DNA from: Clostridium acidisoli DSM 12555 | GTDB lineage: Bacteria; Bacillota; Clostridia; Clostridiales; Clostridiaceae | Reading direction: 5' to 3' | Length of the DNA stretch: 64,000 nucleotides | Assembly (NCBI RefSeq): GCF_900176305.1 | Contig: NZ_FWXH01000003.1 | Coordinates: forward strand, 310,001 to 374,000 | Shown here: piece by piece, positions 38,757 to 47,012 of the stretch | Position numbering within the stretch: position 1 is the first letter of the stretch | Layout of the letters: each line of letters begins with the position of its first letter | Translations under genes and position numbers: made by a program | The notes under the pieces: generated by a model | Databases searched by the model: none | What the model saw: the letters and a program-made list of their open reading frames with translations, nothing else | What the model was told of the DNA's origin: nothing

Positions 38757-38984
38757 ATAAAACAACTATTGGAAACAATTGTTAAAGCCTTAGTTGATAA
38801 CCCAGAGATGGTAAAAGTGAATGAAATTACCGGTGAAGCATCAATAATTTTGGAACTAAGAGTATCACCAGATGATATGGGAAAAGTTATTGGTAAACAG
38901 GGCAGAATAGCTAAAGCTATCAGAACTGTTGTAAAAGCAGCAGCTATAAAAGAAAATAAAAGAGTTGTTGTAGAAATTATATAA
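38757..38984 (+). CDS. khpA: KH-domain RNA-binding protein KhpA, probable AUA start
   Basis: The protein has a single KH domain with the GKVIGKQGRIAKAI loop and is the KhpA/YlqC family member found between rpsP and rimM, an RNA-binding regulator. Relatives begin M-K-E-L-L-E-T-I; here the aligned codons are ATA-AAA-CAA-CTA-TTG-GAA. GGGGGTG (38744-38750) is six bases before that ATA. The in-frame GTG at 38748 (78 aa) lies inside the ribosome site, and TTG 38769 is too late. The ATA at 38757 is therefore the best start, though unusual. Confidence 0.75.
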   Translation: MKQLLETIVKALVDNPEMVKVNEITGEASIILELRVSPDDMGKVIGKQGRIAKAIRTVVKAAAIKENKRVVVEII

Positions 38985-39014
38985 GAGTTAGGCTAGCCTA
39001 ACTCTTTATTTTAT
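38985..39014 (+). terminator. Palindromic hairpin between khpA and rimM
   Basis: A perfect 20-base palindrome (38985-39004, centre GGCTAGCC) is followed by TTTATTTTAT. Lying inside an operon, it probably lowers rimM-trmD expression by partial termination. Confidence 0.7.
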
Positions 39015-39031
39015 TAAAGAGGTGCAAATTT

Positions 39032-39520
39032 ATGAAAGAATTTATAACAGTTGGTCAAATCATAAATACCCATGGAATTAAAGGAGAGCTTAAAGTATAT
39101 CCTTTAACTGATGACATAAGAAGATTTAGAAAATTAAAGACAGTTTATATAGATGGCATTGAAAGAGAGATATCTTGGTGTAAATTTCAAGTGGATAAGG
39201 TTATATTAAAAATAGAAGGGATTGAATCACCAGAAGAGGCTTATAAATATAAAAATAAATACATTCAAGTTAATAGAGAAAATGCGGCTAATTTAGAAGA
39301 AGGCAGATATTTTGTGGCAGATATAATTGGTTGCAATGTGGTTGATGAAAATGGTAAAAAATTTGGAAATGTATTTGACGTAATATTTACTGGAAGTAAC
39401 GAAGTTTATTGGGTAAAAGGAGAAGAAGAAATTCTTATTCCAGCACTGAAATCTGTAGTTAGTAAAATGGACATAGAAAATAAAATAATTACTATTAAGC
39501 CGGTGGAAACATGGAGCTAA
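39032..39520 (+). CDS. rimM: Ribosome maturation factor RimM
   Basis: The 162-aa protein binds S19 and helps mature the 30S head. The N-terminal [18 protein letters not shown] and C-terminal PRC-barrel region ([20 protein letters not shown]) are complete. Its last ten bases overlap the start of trmD, and the two are coupled in most bacteria. Confidence 0.95.
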   Translation: MKEFITVGQIINTHGIKGELKVYPLTDDIRRFRKLKTVYIDGIEREISWCKFQVDKVILKIEGIESPEEAYKYKNKYIQVNRENAANLEEGRYFVADIIGCNVVDENGKKFGNVFDVIFTGSNEVYWVKGEEEILIPALKSVVSKMDIENKIITIKPVETWS

Positions 39521-40230
39521 ATGTTGATATATTAACTTTATTTCCAGAGATGTTTGATATTTTTAACTATAGTATTATAGGAAGAGCCATAGAAAATAAA
39601 ATAATAGATATAAATACGCACAATATTAGGGATTACAGTGTCAATAAACACAAAAAAACTGATGACTATCCTTATGGTGGTGGTCAAGGTATGGTTATGA
39701 CTGTGCAACCTCTAGTAGATGCTATAGAGGGTGTTAAAAAAAATAACGAAGGCAAAGTTATTTTTTTAGGACCTAGAGGTAAAAAATTTGATCAAGAGAT
39801 GGCTAAGGATTTATCTAAAGAAAAAAATCTCATTTTTGTATGCGGACATTATGAAGGTATAGATGAAAGAGTTTATAATTATATTGATTTAGAAATATCA
39901 CTGGGTGATTTTGTACTTACAGGTGGTGAAATGGCTTGCATACCAATAGTGGATAGTATAGCAAGGTTAATACCAGGAGTTCTAAAAGTGGCTGAAAGTT
40001 ATGAAGATGAATCCTTTTATAATGGTGTATTAGAGTATCCACAATATACAAGACCTGAATGTTTTAGGGATGACGTTGTTCCAGAAATTTTACTTTCAGG
40101 TCACCATGAGAACATTAGAAAATGGAGGAGAAAAAAGTCGCTTATACTTACAAAAACTAGAAGACCAGATATGTTTAAAAAAATCTCCTTATCAAAAGAA
40201 GATAAAAAACTTTTAATGGAGAATAAATGA
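39511..40230 (+). CDS. trmD: tRNA m1G37 methyltransferase TrmD
   Basis: The 239-aa enzyme methylates guanine 37 next to the anticodon and so prevents frameshifting. YGGGQGMVM, the trefoil-knot SAM site [10 protein letters not shown] and the C-terminal RPDMF segment are conserved. It overlaps rimM by ten bases. rplS follows behind its own leader. Confidence 0.96.
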   Translation: MELNVDILTLFPEMFDIFNYSIIGRAIENKIIDINTHNIRDYSVNKHKKTDDYPYGGGQGMVMTVQPLVDAIEGVKKNNEGKVIFLGPRGKKFDQEMAKDLSKEKNLIFVCGHYEGIDERVYNYIDLEISLGDFVLTGGEMACIPIVDSIARLIPGVLKVAESYEDESFYNGVLEYPQYTRPECFRDDVVPEILLSGHHENIRKWRRKKSLILTKTRRPDMFKKISLSKEDKKLLMENK

Positions 40231-40236
40231 TTTTTA

Positions 40237-40265
40237 TTGAAAATATAAGCACTATGTGTTAAGAT
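40237..40265 (+). promoter_or_regulatory. Promoter of rplS
   Basis: TTGAAA (40237-40242) and TAAGAT (40260-40265) are 17 bases apart, with TG one base before the -10. It gives rplS its own transcript. Confidence 0.65.
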
Positions 40266-40267
40266 AT

Positions 40268-40346
40268 AAGTTGTGTTAGTACGGGCGCTCCTCTGGCTGC
40301 AATCAGTGGTTATGAACGTCAAATTAATCTTAGGAGGGAATGCACA
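40268..40346 (+). promoter_or_regulatory. Probable L19 ribosomal protein leader
   Basis: About 75 leader bases between the promoter and rplS are unlike the AT-rich surroundings: a GC-rich core runs from about 40280 to 40320. CTCCT at 40288-40292 could pair with AGGAG (40332-40336) of the ribosome site. L19 leaders that give autogenous control are known in Firmicutes; identity with that family is inferred from position, not from a covariance search. Confidence 0.5.
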
Positions 40347-40691
40347 ATGTTAGATATAATAAAATCAATCGAAGCAGAACAAATCAGAACTGATTTACCT
40401 GAATTCCATGTAGGAGATACTATTAAAGTTGATGTAAGAATCAAAGAAGGAGAAAAGGAAAGAATCCAAGCTTTTGAAGGAACAGTTATCAAAAAGCAGA
40501 ATGGTGGATTAAGAGAAACTTTCACTGTAAGAAGAGTAGCTTACAATGTTGCAGTTGAAAGAACTTTCCCAATTAACGCTCCAATAATAGCAGGTATTAA
40601 AGTAGTAAGAAGAGGTAAAGTTAGAAGAGCTAAACTTTACTACTTAAGAGATAGAGTTGGTAAGGCTGCAAAGGTTAAAGAATTAAAGTAA
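40347..40691 (+). CDS. rplS: 50S ribosomal protein L19
   Basis: The 114-aa protein contains the L19 hallmarks [20 protein letters not shown] and [23 protein letters not shown] precedes the ATG by ten bases. A nearer ATG at 40338 is out of frame. The gene has its own promoter and terminator. Confidence 0.97.
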   Translation: MLDIIKSIEAEQIRTDLPEFHVGDTIKVDVRIKEGEKERIQAFEGTVIKKQNGGLRETFTVRRVAYNVAVERTFPINAPIIAGIKVVRRGKVRRAKLYYLRDRVGKAAKVKELK

Positions 40692-40722
40692 AAAAACGGG
40701 GCTGTAAAGTCCCTTTTTTTAT
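40690..40722 (+). terminator. Intrinsic terminator after rplS
   Basis: GGGGCT and AGTCCC pair over GTAA with one G-U pair, flanked by A and T runs. Confidence 0.85.
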
Positions 40723-40840
40723 TTTGGCTCAATAGGCCTAAGTTTGTTTAATAATTAATAATTTTAATATATACAGTCTGTTGAACAAAGAATATTTAAA
40801 TTCGGAATATAAAGAAATTGCGAAGTACCTGGTTAAAAAT

Positions 40841-40949
40841 TGCCACATTGGCAAGATGGAAGAATTAACGGTAATGCCGTTAATGGTGAGAGAATTTGCT
40901 TGCAGCAAAAGGGTTATGATGATTTTTCTTCGCTATGCTGCGAAAAATC
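40841..40949 (+). repeat. Hairpin chain A
   Basis: Four inverted repeats follow each other: TGCCA-CAT-TGGCA (40841-40853); ATTAACGG-TAATG-CCGTTAAT (40864-40884); TTTGCT-TGC-AGCAAA (40895-40909); GATTTTTC and GAAAAATC around a 13-base loop (40921-40949). Linkers are G-rich (AGATGGAAG, GGTGAGAG, AGGGTTATG). The layout resembles the larger chain at 42866-43103. Confidence 0.7.
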
Positions 40950-41030
40950 TTTGAACTTAAAATCTATAATCTAAAGTATATTGACATTCATTAGCCTCGT
41001 CAATTCTTACATCTAGCCGAAGGCTTTCTT

Positions 41031-41095
41031 TAATCTTTTTATCTAGCTTTTAGCTATGATGAAAATCTTTAACCAACTTGTTTTGCAATTTATTA
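41031..41095 (+). repeat. Dispersed intergenic repeat, copy 2
   Basis: This copy matches 976-1046 best in its first 40 or so bases, including the TAGCT/AGCTA hairpin (41044-41056). It follows hairpin chain A and a small AGCC-GAA-GGCT hairpin at 41015-41025. Confidence 0.6.
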
Positions 41096-41137
41096 CAAAT
41101 AAGAATAAACATTAATAATTAGGAAAGAAGGGATATA

Positions 41138-41992
41138 ATGATACAAGCAATAAATTGGTTTCCAGGTCATATGGCTAAAACTAGACGTGAAATAAAAGAA
41201 AATTTAAAGCTGGTTGACGCAGTTATAGAGATAAGAGATTCTAGAATAGTAAAATCAAGTGCAAATCCAGAGATTAATGAGATATGCAAAGATAAACCTA
41301 GAATTATATTATTAAATAAATGCGATTTAAGTTCAGAACGTGTTACAAGAGAATGGATCAATTATTTATCGAAAGGTAACGTAAGAGCGATACCTGTGAA
41401 CTCCTTAACAGGAGTAGGACTAAATAACATAAAAGGTGAACTTGATAATTTATTAAAAGAAAAAATAGATAGACTTAAGTCAAAAGGTGTTACAAATGTA
41501 ATTACAAGGGTTATGGTAGTAGGTATACCTAATGTTGGCAAGTCGTCTTTTATAAATAAAATGGCAAGAAATAAGATTGCCAAAATTGGAGATAAACCAG
41601 GTGTTACAAAAAGTAAACAATGGATAAAAACTAAAATTGGTATAGAGCTTATGGATACCCCTGGTGTGCTTTGGCCTAAGTTTGAGGAAACTAAAGTAGG
41701 TTTGAATTTGGCATTTACTGGTGCCATAAAAGATGAAATAATGGATATTGAGGAACTTGCATTAAACTTAATAGAAAAGCTTCAAAAAGATTATCCTGAT
41801 AATTTAATGAAGAGATATAAATTAGATTCTTTGGAAACAGAAGCTCTTTTGAATATGGAAAATATAGCTAGAAAAAGAGGAGCGGTTATTTCTAAAGGTA
41901 ATATAGATTATAACAGAGTGGCTGTAATGCTTTTAGATGAGTTTAGAGGTGGAAAATTAGGTGCTATATCATTAGAGAGTCCTAGAGGTTAG
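41138..41992 (+). CDS. rbgA: Ribosome biogenesis GTPase RbgA (YlqF)
   Basis: The 284-aa circularly permuted GTPase is needed for late 50S assembly. NWFPGHMAKTRREI begins the protein, G4 (NKCDL) comes before G1 (GIPNVGKSSFIN) and G3 (DTPGVLWP). The C-terminal helical domain is complete. rnhB starts two bases after the stop, the same pairing as in Bacillus. Confidence 0.96.
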   Translation: MIQAINWFPGHMAKTRREIKENLKLVDAVIEIRDSRIVKSSANPEINEICKDKPRIILLNKCDLSSERVTREWINYLSKGNVRAIPVNSLTGVGLNNIKGELDNLLKEKIDRLKSKGVTNVITRVMVVGIPNVGKSSFINKMARNKIAKIGDKPGVTKSKQWIKTKIGIELMDTPGVLWPKFEETKVGLNLAFTGAIKDEIMDIEELALNLIEKLQKDYPDNLMKRYKLDSLETEALLNMENIARKRGAVISKGNIDYNRVAVMLLDEFRGGKLGAISLESPRG

Positions 41993-41994
41993 TT

Positions 41995-42774
41995 ATGGAT
42001 ATTAATAAAATGAGTTTCTTAAAAATCAAGGAATACGTGAACAATAGCTCTGAAGAAAGCTATAGAGAAACTATAGAATTGCTTAAAAATGATAACAGAA
42101 AAAATGTTCGAAATCTTTCTAAGAGCTTAAGTGTATATTTGGAAAATAAAAGAAAAGAATTAGAGAGAGTTAGGAAACTATATGAGTTTGATAAGAATTT
42201 AGAGATAAAAGGACATCTAGCAGGTGTTGATGAGGTTGGCAGAGGACCACTAGCAGGACCTATTGTGGCAGCTTCAGTTATATTAGACCTAGATGTAGAG
42301 GATAAAGATTTAATACTTGAAATAAATGATTCAAAGAAGCTTACTGCTCATAAAAGAGAAGAATTATCTAAAATTATAATAGAGAAAGCTAAATGTTATA
42401 ATATCGAGTTAATAGATAAAACTGAAATAGATAAATATGGAATTGGAGTTTGCAATCAAAAAGTTTTAAGATTAGCCGCACAAAACTTAGAAATGAGGCC
42501 TGATTTTGTGCTTTCTGATGGATATGCAATAAAAAATGTAGGCATAAAGAACACGTTTGCTATTAAAGGAGATTCTAAAAGTGCTAGTATAGCTTGTGCA
42601 TCAATAATTGCAAAAGTTTATAGAGATGACTTGATGAAAAGATATGCAGAGGAGTATCCAGAATATCATTTTGAAAGCAACAGCGGTTATGGAAGTAAAG
42701 AACATATTGAAGCGATAAAAAAGTATGGACCATGCCCAATACACAGAATTAGTTTTCTTGGAAATATATTGTAG
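41995..42774 (+). CDS. rnhB: Ribonuclease HII
   Basis: The 259-aa enzyme removes RNA from RNA-DNA hybrids and single ribonucleotides. The catalytic signature GVDEVGRGPLAGP near residues 78-90 holds the first acidic residues, and SDGYAI and DSKKL follow. An N-terminal extension of about 70 residues is usual for the Firmicute form. A terminator hairpin follows. Confidence 0.96.
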   Translation: MDINKMSFLKIKEYVNNSSEESYRETIELLKNDNRKNVRNLSKSLSVYLENKRKELERVRKLYEFDKNLEIKGHLAGVDEVGRGPLAGPIVAASVILDLDVEDKDLILEINDSKKLTAHKREELSKIIIEKAKCYNIELIDKTEIDKYGIGVCNQKVLRLAAQNLEMRPDFVLSDGYAIKNVGIKNTFAIKGDSKSASIACASIIAKVYRDDLMKRYAEEYPEYHFESNSGYGSKEHIEAIKKYGPCPIHRISFLGNIL

Positions 42775-42789
42775 GATGTATATACCTAA

Positions 42790-42837
42790 GCCATAATGTC
42801 AATAGTTATAATGACTGTTTAATTATGGCGTTTTTTT
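42790..42837 (+). terminator. Terminator after rnhB
   Basis: GCCATAAT and ATTATGGC form the outer stem and GTCA/TGAC an inner one, followed by TTTTTTT. Confidence 0.8.
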
Positions 42838-43157
42838 ATAATATATAGAGATTGCAGAATAATAGTGAAGGGGTTTAACGATTGCTTCGCACGTTAAAAA
42901 GCGAAGGGTCGCCAAATGGCAGAGGTGACGGGGTTTATCCTTGCAATGCTCGGATAAAAGGTGAAGGGTTTATGGATAGATCCATAGCTTTTTTCCACGG
43001 AAAAAATATTACCTTTGACAAGCAAAGTGCCTGTCAAACCCTTCAACTCGTTTTAGCGACCCTTCACCTTTTCACCGCGAAGCAAAGGTGAAAACACTTC
43101 ATCAGTACTTCTCAACACGCTGTTATAAACAAATGCCTTGAAGTAAAGGAGCATATA
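42838..43157. other. Non-coding stretch holding hairpin array B
   Basis: No credible gene lies between the rnhB terminator and yraN. The stretch is dominated by the hairpin array and is visibly richer in G and C than its surroundings. An open 69-codon frame at 42882-43091 is a chance product of the array. Confidence 0.65.
42866..43103. repeat. Hairpin array B: related units in both orientations
   Basis: Consecutive hairpins share flanks but differ in stem. Plus-strand units are TTTAACG-11 bases-CGTTAAA (42874-42898), TTTATCC-11-GGATAAA (42934-42958) and TATGGA-TAGA-TCCATA (42971-42986). Units best read on the minus strand are TTTGACA/TGTCAAA with an 11-base loop (43014-43038) and TTTTCACC/GGTGAAAA with a 10-base loop (43069-43094). 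GGG usually precedes the TTT and GGTGAAGGG follows the AAA. GAAGGGTCGC (42903-42912) is the complement of 43056-43065, and the outer loops are complementary over nine bases (TTGCTTCGC/GCGAAGCAA). Confidence 0.8.
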
Positions 43158-43520
43158 ATGCATAAGTTAAATAAGGCTATTGGCAATTATGGTGAAGACA
43201 TAGGGGAAGAATATTTAATAAAAAACAATTATACAATTAAGGAAAGAAACTTTAGATGTAGAACAGGTGAGATTGATATAATTGCATACAATGAAGAATA
43301 TATGTGTTTTGTAGAAGTAAAAACTAGATATGATTGTAGTTTTGGAACTCCAGCTGAAGCGGTTAATAAAACTAAACAATATAAACTAAAGAAGCTTGCT
43401 GAATTTTATGTTTATAAAAACAATTATTATAATTATAATATTAGATTTGACATTGTTGAAATAATATTAAATGGATTAGACAACAAATATCAAATTAAAC
43501 TTATAAAAAATGCTTTTTAA
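43158..43520 (+). CDS. yraN: YraN family endonuclease-like protein (UPF0102)
   Basis: The 120-aa protein belongs to UPF0102, with a restriction-endonuclease-like fold. GEDIGEEYL, the acidic GEIDIIAYN and the active-site FVEVKTR are visible. Its cellular role is not settled; the position near dprA hints at DNA processing. AAAGGAG precedes the ATG. Confidence 0.93.
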   Translation: MHKLNKAIGNYGEDIGEEYLIKNNYTIKERNFRCRTGEIDIIAYNEEYMCFVEVKTRYDCSFGTPAEAVNKTKQYKLKKLAEFYVYKNNYYNYNIRFDIVEIILNGLDNKYQIKLIKNAF

Positions 43521-43557
43521 GTTAAACATAGCTATACAAAAAAATAAATCAAATACA

Positions 43558-43610
43558 AAATAGGCTGTACTGAAAATTATTAAAAATTTTTTAGTATGGT
43601 TTATTTTTTT
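43558..43610 (+). terminator. Terminator after yraN
   Basis: AAATAGGCTGTACT pairs with AGTATGGTTTATTT through several G-U pairs, extended by AAAA/TTTT, and ends in TTTTTT. Confidence 0.7.
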
Positions 43611-43680
43611 ATTATTTTCGTGAATTTATATTTATTTGTATATAAATTAAATTCTTTGTATATAATTTGAAGGAGGGATT

Positions 43681-43716
43681 GTGAACATAGAACTGCAAAG
43701 GGAGAAACAGTTATGA
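43681..43716 (+). CDS. Possible 11-codon leader frame before dprA
   Basis: GTG at 43681 follows GAAGGAGGGATT, a better ribosome site than the one nearest dprA. Eleven codons (VNIELQREKQL) end in a TGA that overlaps the dprA ATG as ATGA. This could couple dprA translation to a leader, or be the tail of a lost upstream gene. No product is recognised. Confidence 0.4.
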   Translation: MNIELQREKQL

Positions 43717-44780
43717 ACGAATATGATTTATGGTTTATATTATTAAGAATTAGTGATAAGATTAAAATTAATTTGATAAAAACATTTAAAAATACTAAAG
43801 AAATATGGTATTATACTGTAAATGAATATAATACTAGAAGTAAAGATGTCAATTTAAAGCTCAAATGGGACAATGATACAGTAAATAATTTGAAAAATGA
43901 TATTGTTAGAAATAAAATTAGTTTGGTTACATATTTTGATGATGATTATCCTAGTGAACTTAGAAATTATGATGATTCCCCGTATGCTATTTTTTATAAG
44001 GGAAATATAAAGAGCTTAAATAAATATAGAAATGTTTCTATTGTTGGATCTAGAGAATGCTCAAGCTATGGAAGTAATATAGCTAAAATAATAGCAAAAG
44101 ACCTTTGCAATGAAAATATTAATATAATTAGTGGTCTTGCAATAGGCATCGATGCAGAAGCTCATCTAGCATGTGTAGAAAATGGTGGATACACCTGTGC
44201 AGTTTTAGGGTGTGGGTTAGATATTGTATATCCAAAACGAAATTTAAAAATTTTTAATGGAATATTGGACACTGGAGGATGCGTATTATCTCAATTTGTA
44301 CCTGGAACAAAACCGTTAGCGTATAATTTCCCCATTAGAAATAGAATTATAAGTGCACTTAGTGAAATTACAATTGTGGTAGAAGCTAGTTTAAAAAGTG
44401 GATCACTGATAACGGCAGGTTCAGCATTGGAGCAAGGAAGAGAAGTGATGGCAGTTCCTGGTTCGATTTTTTCTAAGAATAGTATAGGTACTAATAAGCT
44501 TATAAAAGACGGCGCAGTTCCCCTTACTAATAGTAAAGATGTATTTCAATTACTGGGAATAGATTATAATGAAAAGATAAATAAAGAAAAAAAATTAAAT
44601 GGACTTGAAAAAAGGATTTATGGCATGATTTCTGACAATCCTATACATATTGATGATATTATAAAAATAACAGGTGTTGACATAACACAAATTTATGAGT
44701 TATTATTTGAAATGCAATTGAAAAAAGAAATTATGTGTTTAAATGGTAATTATTATGTGAAGGCTAATAATTATATTTAG
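43713..44780 (+). CDS. dprA: DNA-processing protein DprA (Smf)
   Basis: The 355-aa protein loads RecA onto incoming single-stranded DNA in transformation. The Rossmann-like core has VGSRECSSYG, SGLAIGIDAEAH, GCGLDIVYP and the PIRNRIISALS segment. A C-terminal winged-helix-like domain is present. topA follows 38 bases later. The Mg-chelatase-like comM gene often found between yraN and dprA is absent here. Confidence 0.95.
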   Translation: MNEYDLWFILLRISDKIKINLIKTFKNTKEIWYYTVNEYNTRSKDVNLKLKWDNDTVNNLKNDIVRNKISLVTYFDDDYPSELRNYDDSPYAIFYKGNIKSLNKYRNVSIVGSRECSSYGSNIAKIIAKDLCNENINIISGLAIGIDAEAHLACVENGGYTCAVLGCGLDIVYPKRNLKIFNGILDTGGCVLSQFVPGTKPLAYNFPIRNRIISALSEITIVVEASLKSGSLITAGSALEQGREVMAVPGSIFSKNSIGTNKLIKDGAVPLTNSKDVFQLLGIDYNEKINKEKKLNGLEKRIYGMISDNPIHIDDIIKITGVDITQIYELLFEMQLKKEIMCLNGNYYVKANNYI

Positions 44781-44818
44781 AACCTAAATAATATAGACAG
44801 ATTTTTGGAGGGGATAAG

Positions 44819-46900
44819 ATGGGACAAAATTTAGTTATTGTAGAATCACCAGCAAAAGCTAAAACTATAGGAAAATATTTAGGAAAAAATTTTGTAGTAG
44901 AAGCTTCAATGGGACATGTAAGAGATTTGCCAAAAAGTTCTTTAGGTGTCGAGGTTGAAGATAATTATACACCAAAGTATATTACAATAAGAGGTAAAGG
45001 GGAATTGCTAGATAAATTAAGAAAAAGAGCAAAAAAAAGCGATAAAATATTCCTCGCTACCGACCCTGATAGAGAAGGGGAAGCAATATCTTGGCATTTA
45101 GCAAAGGTATTGAAAATTGATGAAGATAAAAAGTGTAGGATAGTTTTTAATGAAATAACAAAAAATGCTATTAAAGCTGCAATAAAAAAACCTAGGAAAG
45201 TGGACTTAAATCTTGTGGATGCTCAGCAGGCACGTAGAGTACTTGATAGGCTAGTAGGATATAAAATAAGTCCTATACTTTGGAGAAAAGTAAAGTGGGG
45301 ATTAAGTGCAGGTAGGGTTCAATCTGTTGCTTTAAAAATTATTTGTGATAGAGAAAAAGATATAAATGCTTTTAAGCCAGAAGAATATTGGTCAATTGAA
45401 TGTCTGTTAAGTAAAGATAAAAAAACAAAACCTTTTTTAGTAAAACTTTTTGCGAAAAATTCTAAAAAAATCCTTATACAAAACAAAGAGGAAGCAGATA
45501 AAATTATAAGTGAACTAGAAAATGAAAGTTTTGTAGTAAACAAGATAAAAAAATCAACTAAAAATAAGAATCCACTACCTCCATTTACTACTAGTACACT
45601 ACAACAAGATGCCTATAAGAGATTAAATTTCTCTACCAAAAGAACTATGTCTGTAGCTCAGGCACTTTATGAAGGTATAGAGATAAAAGGGCATGGTACT
45701 GTAGGATTAATAACTTACATGAGGACAGATTCTATAAGAATTTCAGAAGAGGCACAAGGGATTGCTAAAGAATTTATAACATCAAATTATGGAGAACAAT
45801 ATATACCAGATAAACCACATGTGTTTAAAAGCAAGAAGAACATACAGGATGCTCATGAAGCTATTAGACCATCACACATAGAGATAACTCCTGATGAGAT
45901 TAAGGGAAGCGTTAAGGATGAGCAATACAAGCTTTATAGCTTAATTTGGAATAGATTTATGGCAAGCCAAATGGCTTCTTGCGTTATGGATACAATTACA
46001 TTGGACATAAAAAATGGAATTTACCTGTTTAAGGCCAGTGGCTCTGCAATTAAATTTGATGGTTTCATGAAAATTTATAATTACACTTTAGATGAAGAAA
46101 ATAATGATATTAAGATACCAATCCTATCAGAAAATGATATCCTAAATAAAAATGGTATAGATGGAAAGCAGCATTTTACACAGCCACCAGCAAAATTTTC
46201 AGAGGCGTCACTTGTAAAAACACTGGAAGAAAATGGAATAGGAAGACCGAGTACTTATGCGCCGATAATATCAACTTTACTTGGAAGAAAATATATTGAA
46301 AGAGAAAAGAAAACTCTTTCACCAACTGAACTTGGAAATATAGTTAATAATATAGTAAGTGAATATTTTAAACAAATAGTTGATGTGGAGTTTACGGCCG
46401 GTATGGAGGATAAACTAGATAACATTGAAGAGGGAAAGATTAATTGGAATAGCGTTGTAGATGAATTTTATAAGCCATTGGAAACATCAATAGATATAGC
46501 AGAAAAAGAAGTTGCAAAAATAACAATTGAAGATGAAGTTACCGATATAAAGTGCGATAAATGTGGTAAATTTATGGTGATAAAACATGGTAGGTTTGGA
46601 GATTTCTTAGCTTGTCCTGGATACCCCGAGTGCAAAAATACTAAAGCTATAGTGGAAGAACTTGATGTAAAATGCCCTAAATGTGGAGGTAAAGTACTTG
46701 CTAGAAAAAGCAGGAAAGGCAAAAAATTCTTTGGATGTAGCAATTATCCCGATTGTGATTTCGTAAGTTGGTTTGAACCAACAAATGAAAAATGTGAAAA
46801 ATGTGGAAGCTATTATGTAAAAAAATACAACAAAACAAAAGGTGACTATTTGGAATGCTCAAATGCTGAATGTAAAAATAAAAAGTACAAAGATCAATAG
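44819..46900 (+). CDS. topA: DNA topoisomerase I
   Basis: The 693-aa enzyme relaxes negative supercoils. The TOPRIM domain begins VIVESPAKAKTIGKYL and holds ATDPDREGEAI. The active-site tyrosine is in GLITYMRTDSIR (about residue 300). Three C-terminal zinc ribbons start CDKCGK, CPKCGG and CEKCGS. GGAGGGG precedes the ATG. dprA-topA-codY is the usual Firmicute order. Confidence 0.97.
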   Translation: MGQNLVIVESPAKAKTIGKYLGKNFVVEASMGHVRDLPKSSLGVEVEDNYTPKYITIRGKGELLDKLRKRAKKSDKIFLATDPDREGEAISWHLAKVLKIDEDKKCRIVFNEITKNAIKAAIKKPRKVDLNLVDAQQARRVLDRLVGYKISPILWRKVKWGLSAGRVQSVALKIICDREKDINAFKPEEYWSIECLLSKDKKTKPFLVKLFAKNSKKILIQNKEEADKIISELENESFVVNKIKKSTKNKNPLPPFTTSTLQQDAYKRLNFSTKRTMSVAQALYEGIEIKGHGTVGLITYMRTDSIRISEEAQGIAKEFITSNYGEQYIPDKPHVFKSKKNIQDAHEAIRPSHIEITPDEIKGSVKDEQYKLYSLIWNRFMASQMASCVMDTITLDIKNGIYLFKASGSAIKFDGFMKIYNYTLDEENNDIKIPILSENDILNKNGIDGKQHFTQPPAKFSEASLVKTLEENGIGRPSTYAPIISTLLGRKYIEREKKTLSPTELGNIVNNIVSEYFKQIVDVEFTAGMEDKLDNIEEGKINWNSVVDEFYKPLETSIDIAEKEVAKITIEDEVTDIKCDKCGKFMVIKHGRFGDFLACPGYPECKNTKAIVEELDVKCPKCGGKVLARKSRKGKKFFGCSNYPDCDFVSWFEPTNEKCEKCGSYYVKKYNKTKGDYLECSNAECKNKKYKDQ

Positions 46901-46976
46901 ATAAAGTTTTTGTAACAATATACAAATTTAATTAACATAATGACTATTTTAATTAAAATATTAAATGAAATTAAGA

Positions 46977-46982
46977 TATAAT
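46977..46982 (+). promoter_or_regulatory. Possible codY promoter -10
   Basis: TATAAT at 46977-46982 has a weak TTAAAA 18 bases upstream (46953-46958). It would give a leader of about 165 bases. Confidence 0.35.
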
Positions 46983-47012
46983 GGTGTCGAATTAATTGAA
47001 AAACAGTTGAAA

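Larger units (their letters stand above)
40723..41137. other. Non-coding stretch holding a chain of hairpins
   Basis: No gene is seen in 415 bases between rplS and rbgA. The middle holds at least four consecutive hairpins and a dispersed repeat, described separately. The flanks are plain AT-rich DNA. Confidence 0.6.

Noticed and set aside
42882-43091. Open 69-codon plus-strand frame
   Set aside because: It runs straight through the hairpin array, has no ribosome site at its start, and its residues only mirror the repeats.
43014-43094. Terminator for rnhB within the hairpin array
   Set aside because: The hairpins there have no T runs after them, and a normal terminator already follows rnhB at 42790-42837.
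42866-43103. CRISPR array
   Set aside because: Units are hairpins with changing stems, in both orientations and at irregular spacing. There are no identical direct repeats with unique spacers and no cas genes.
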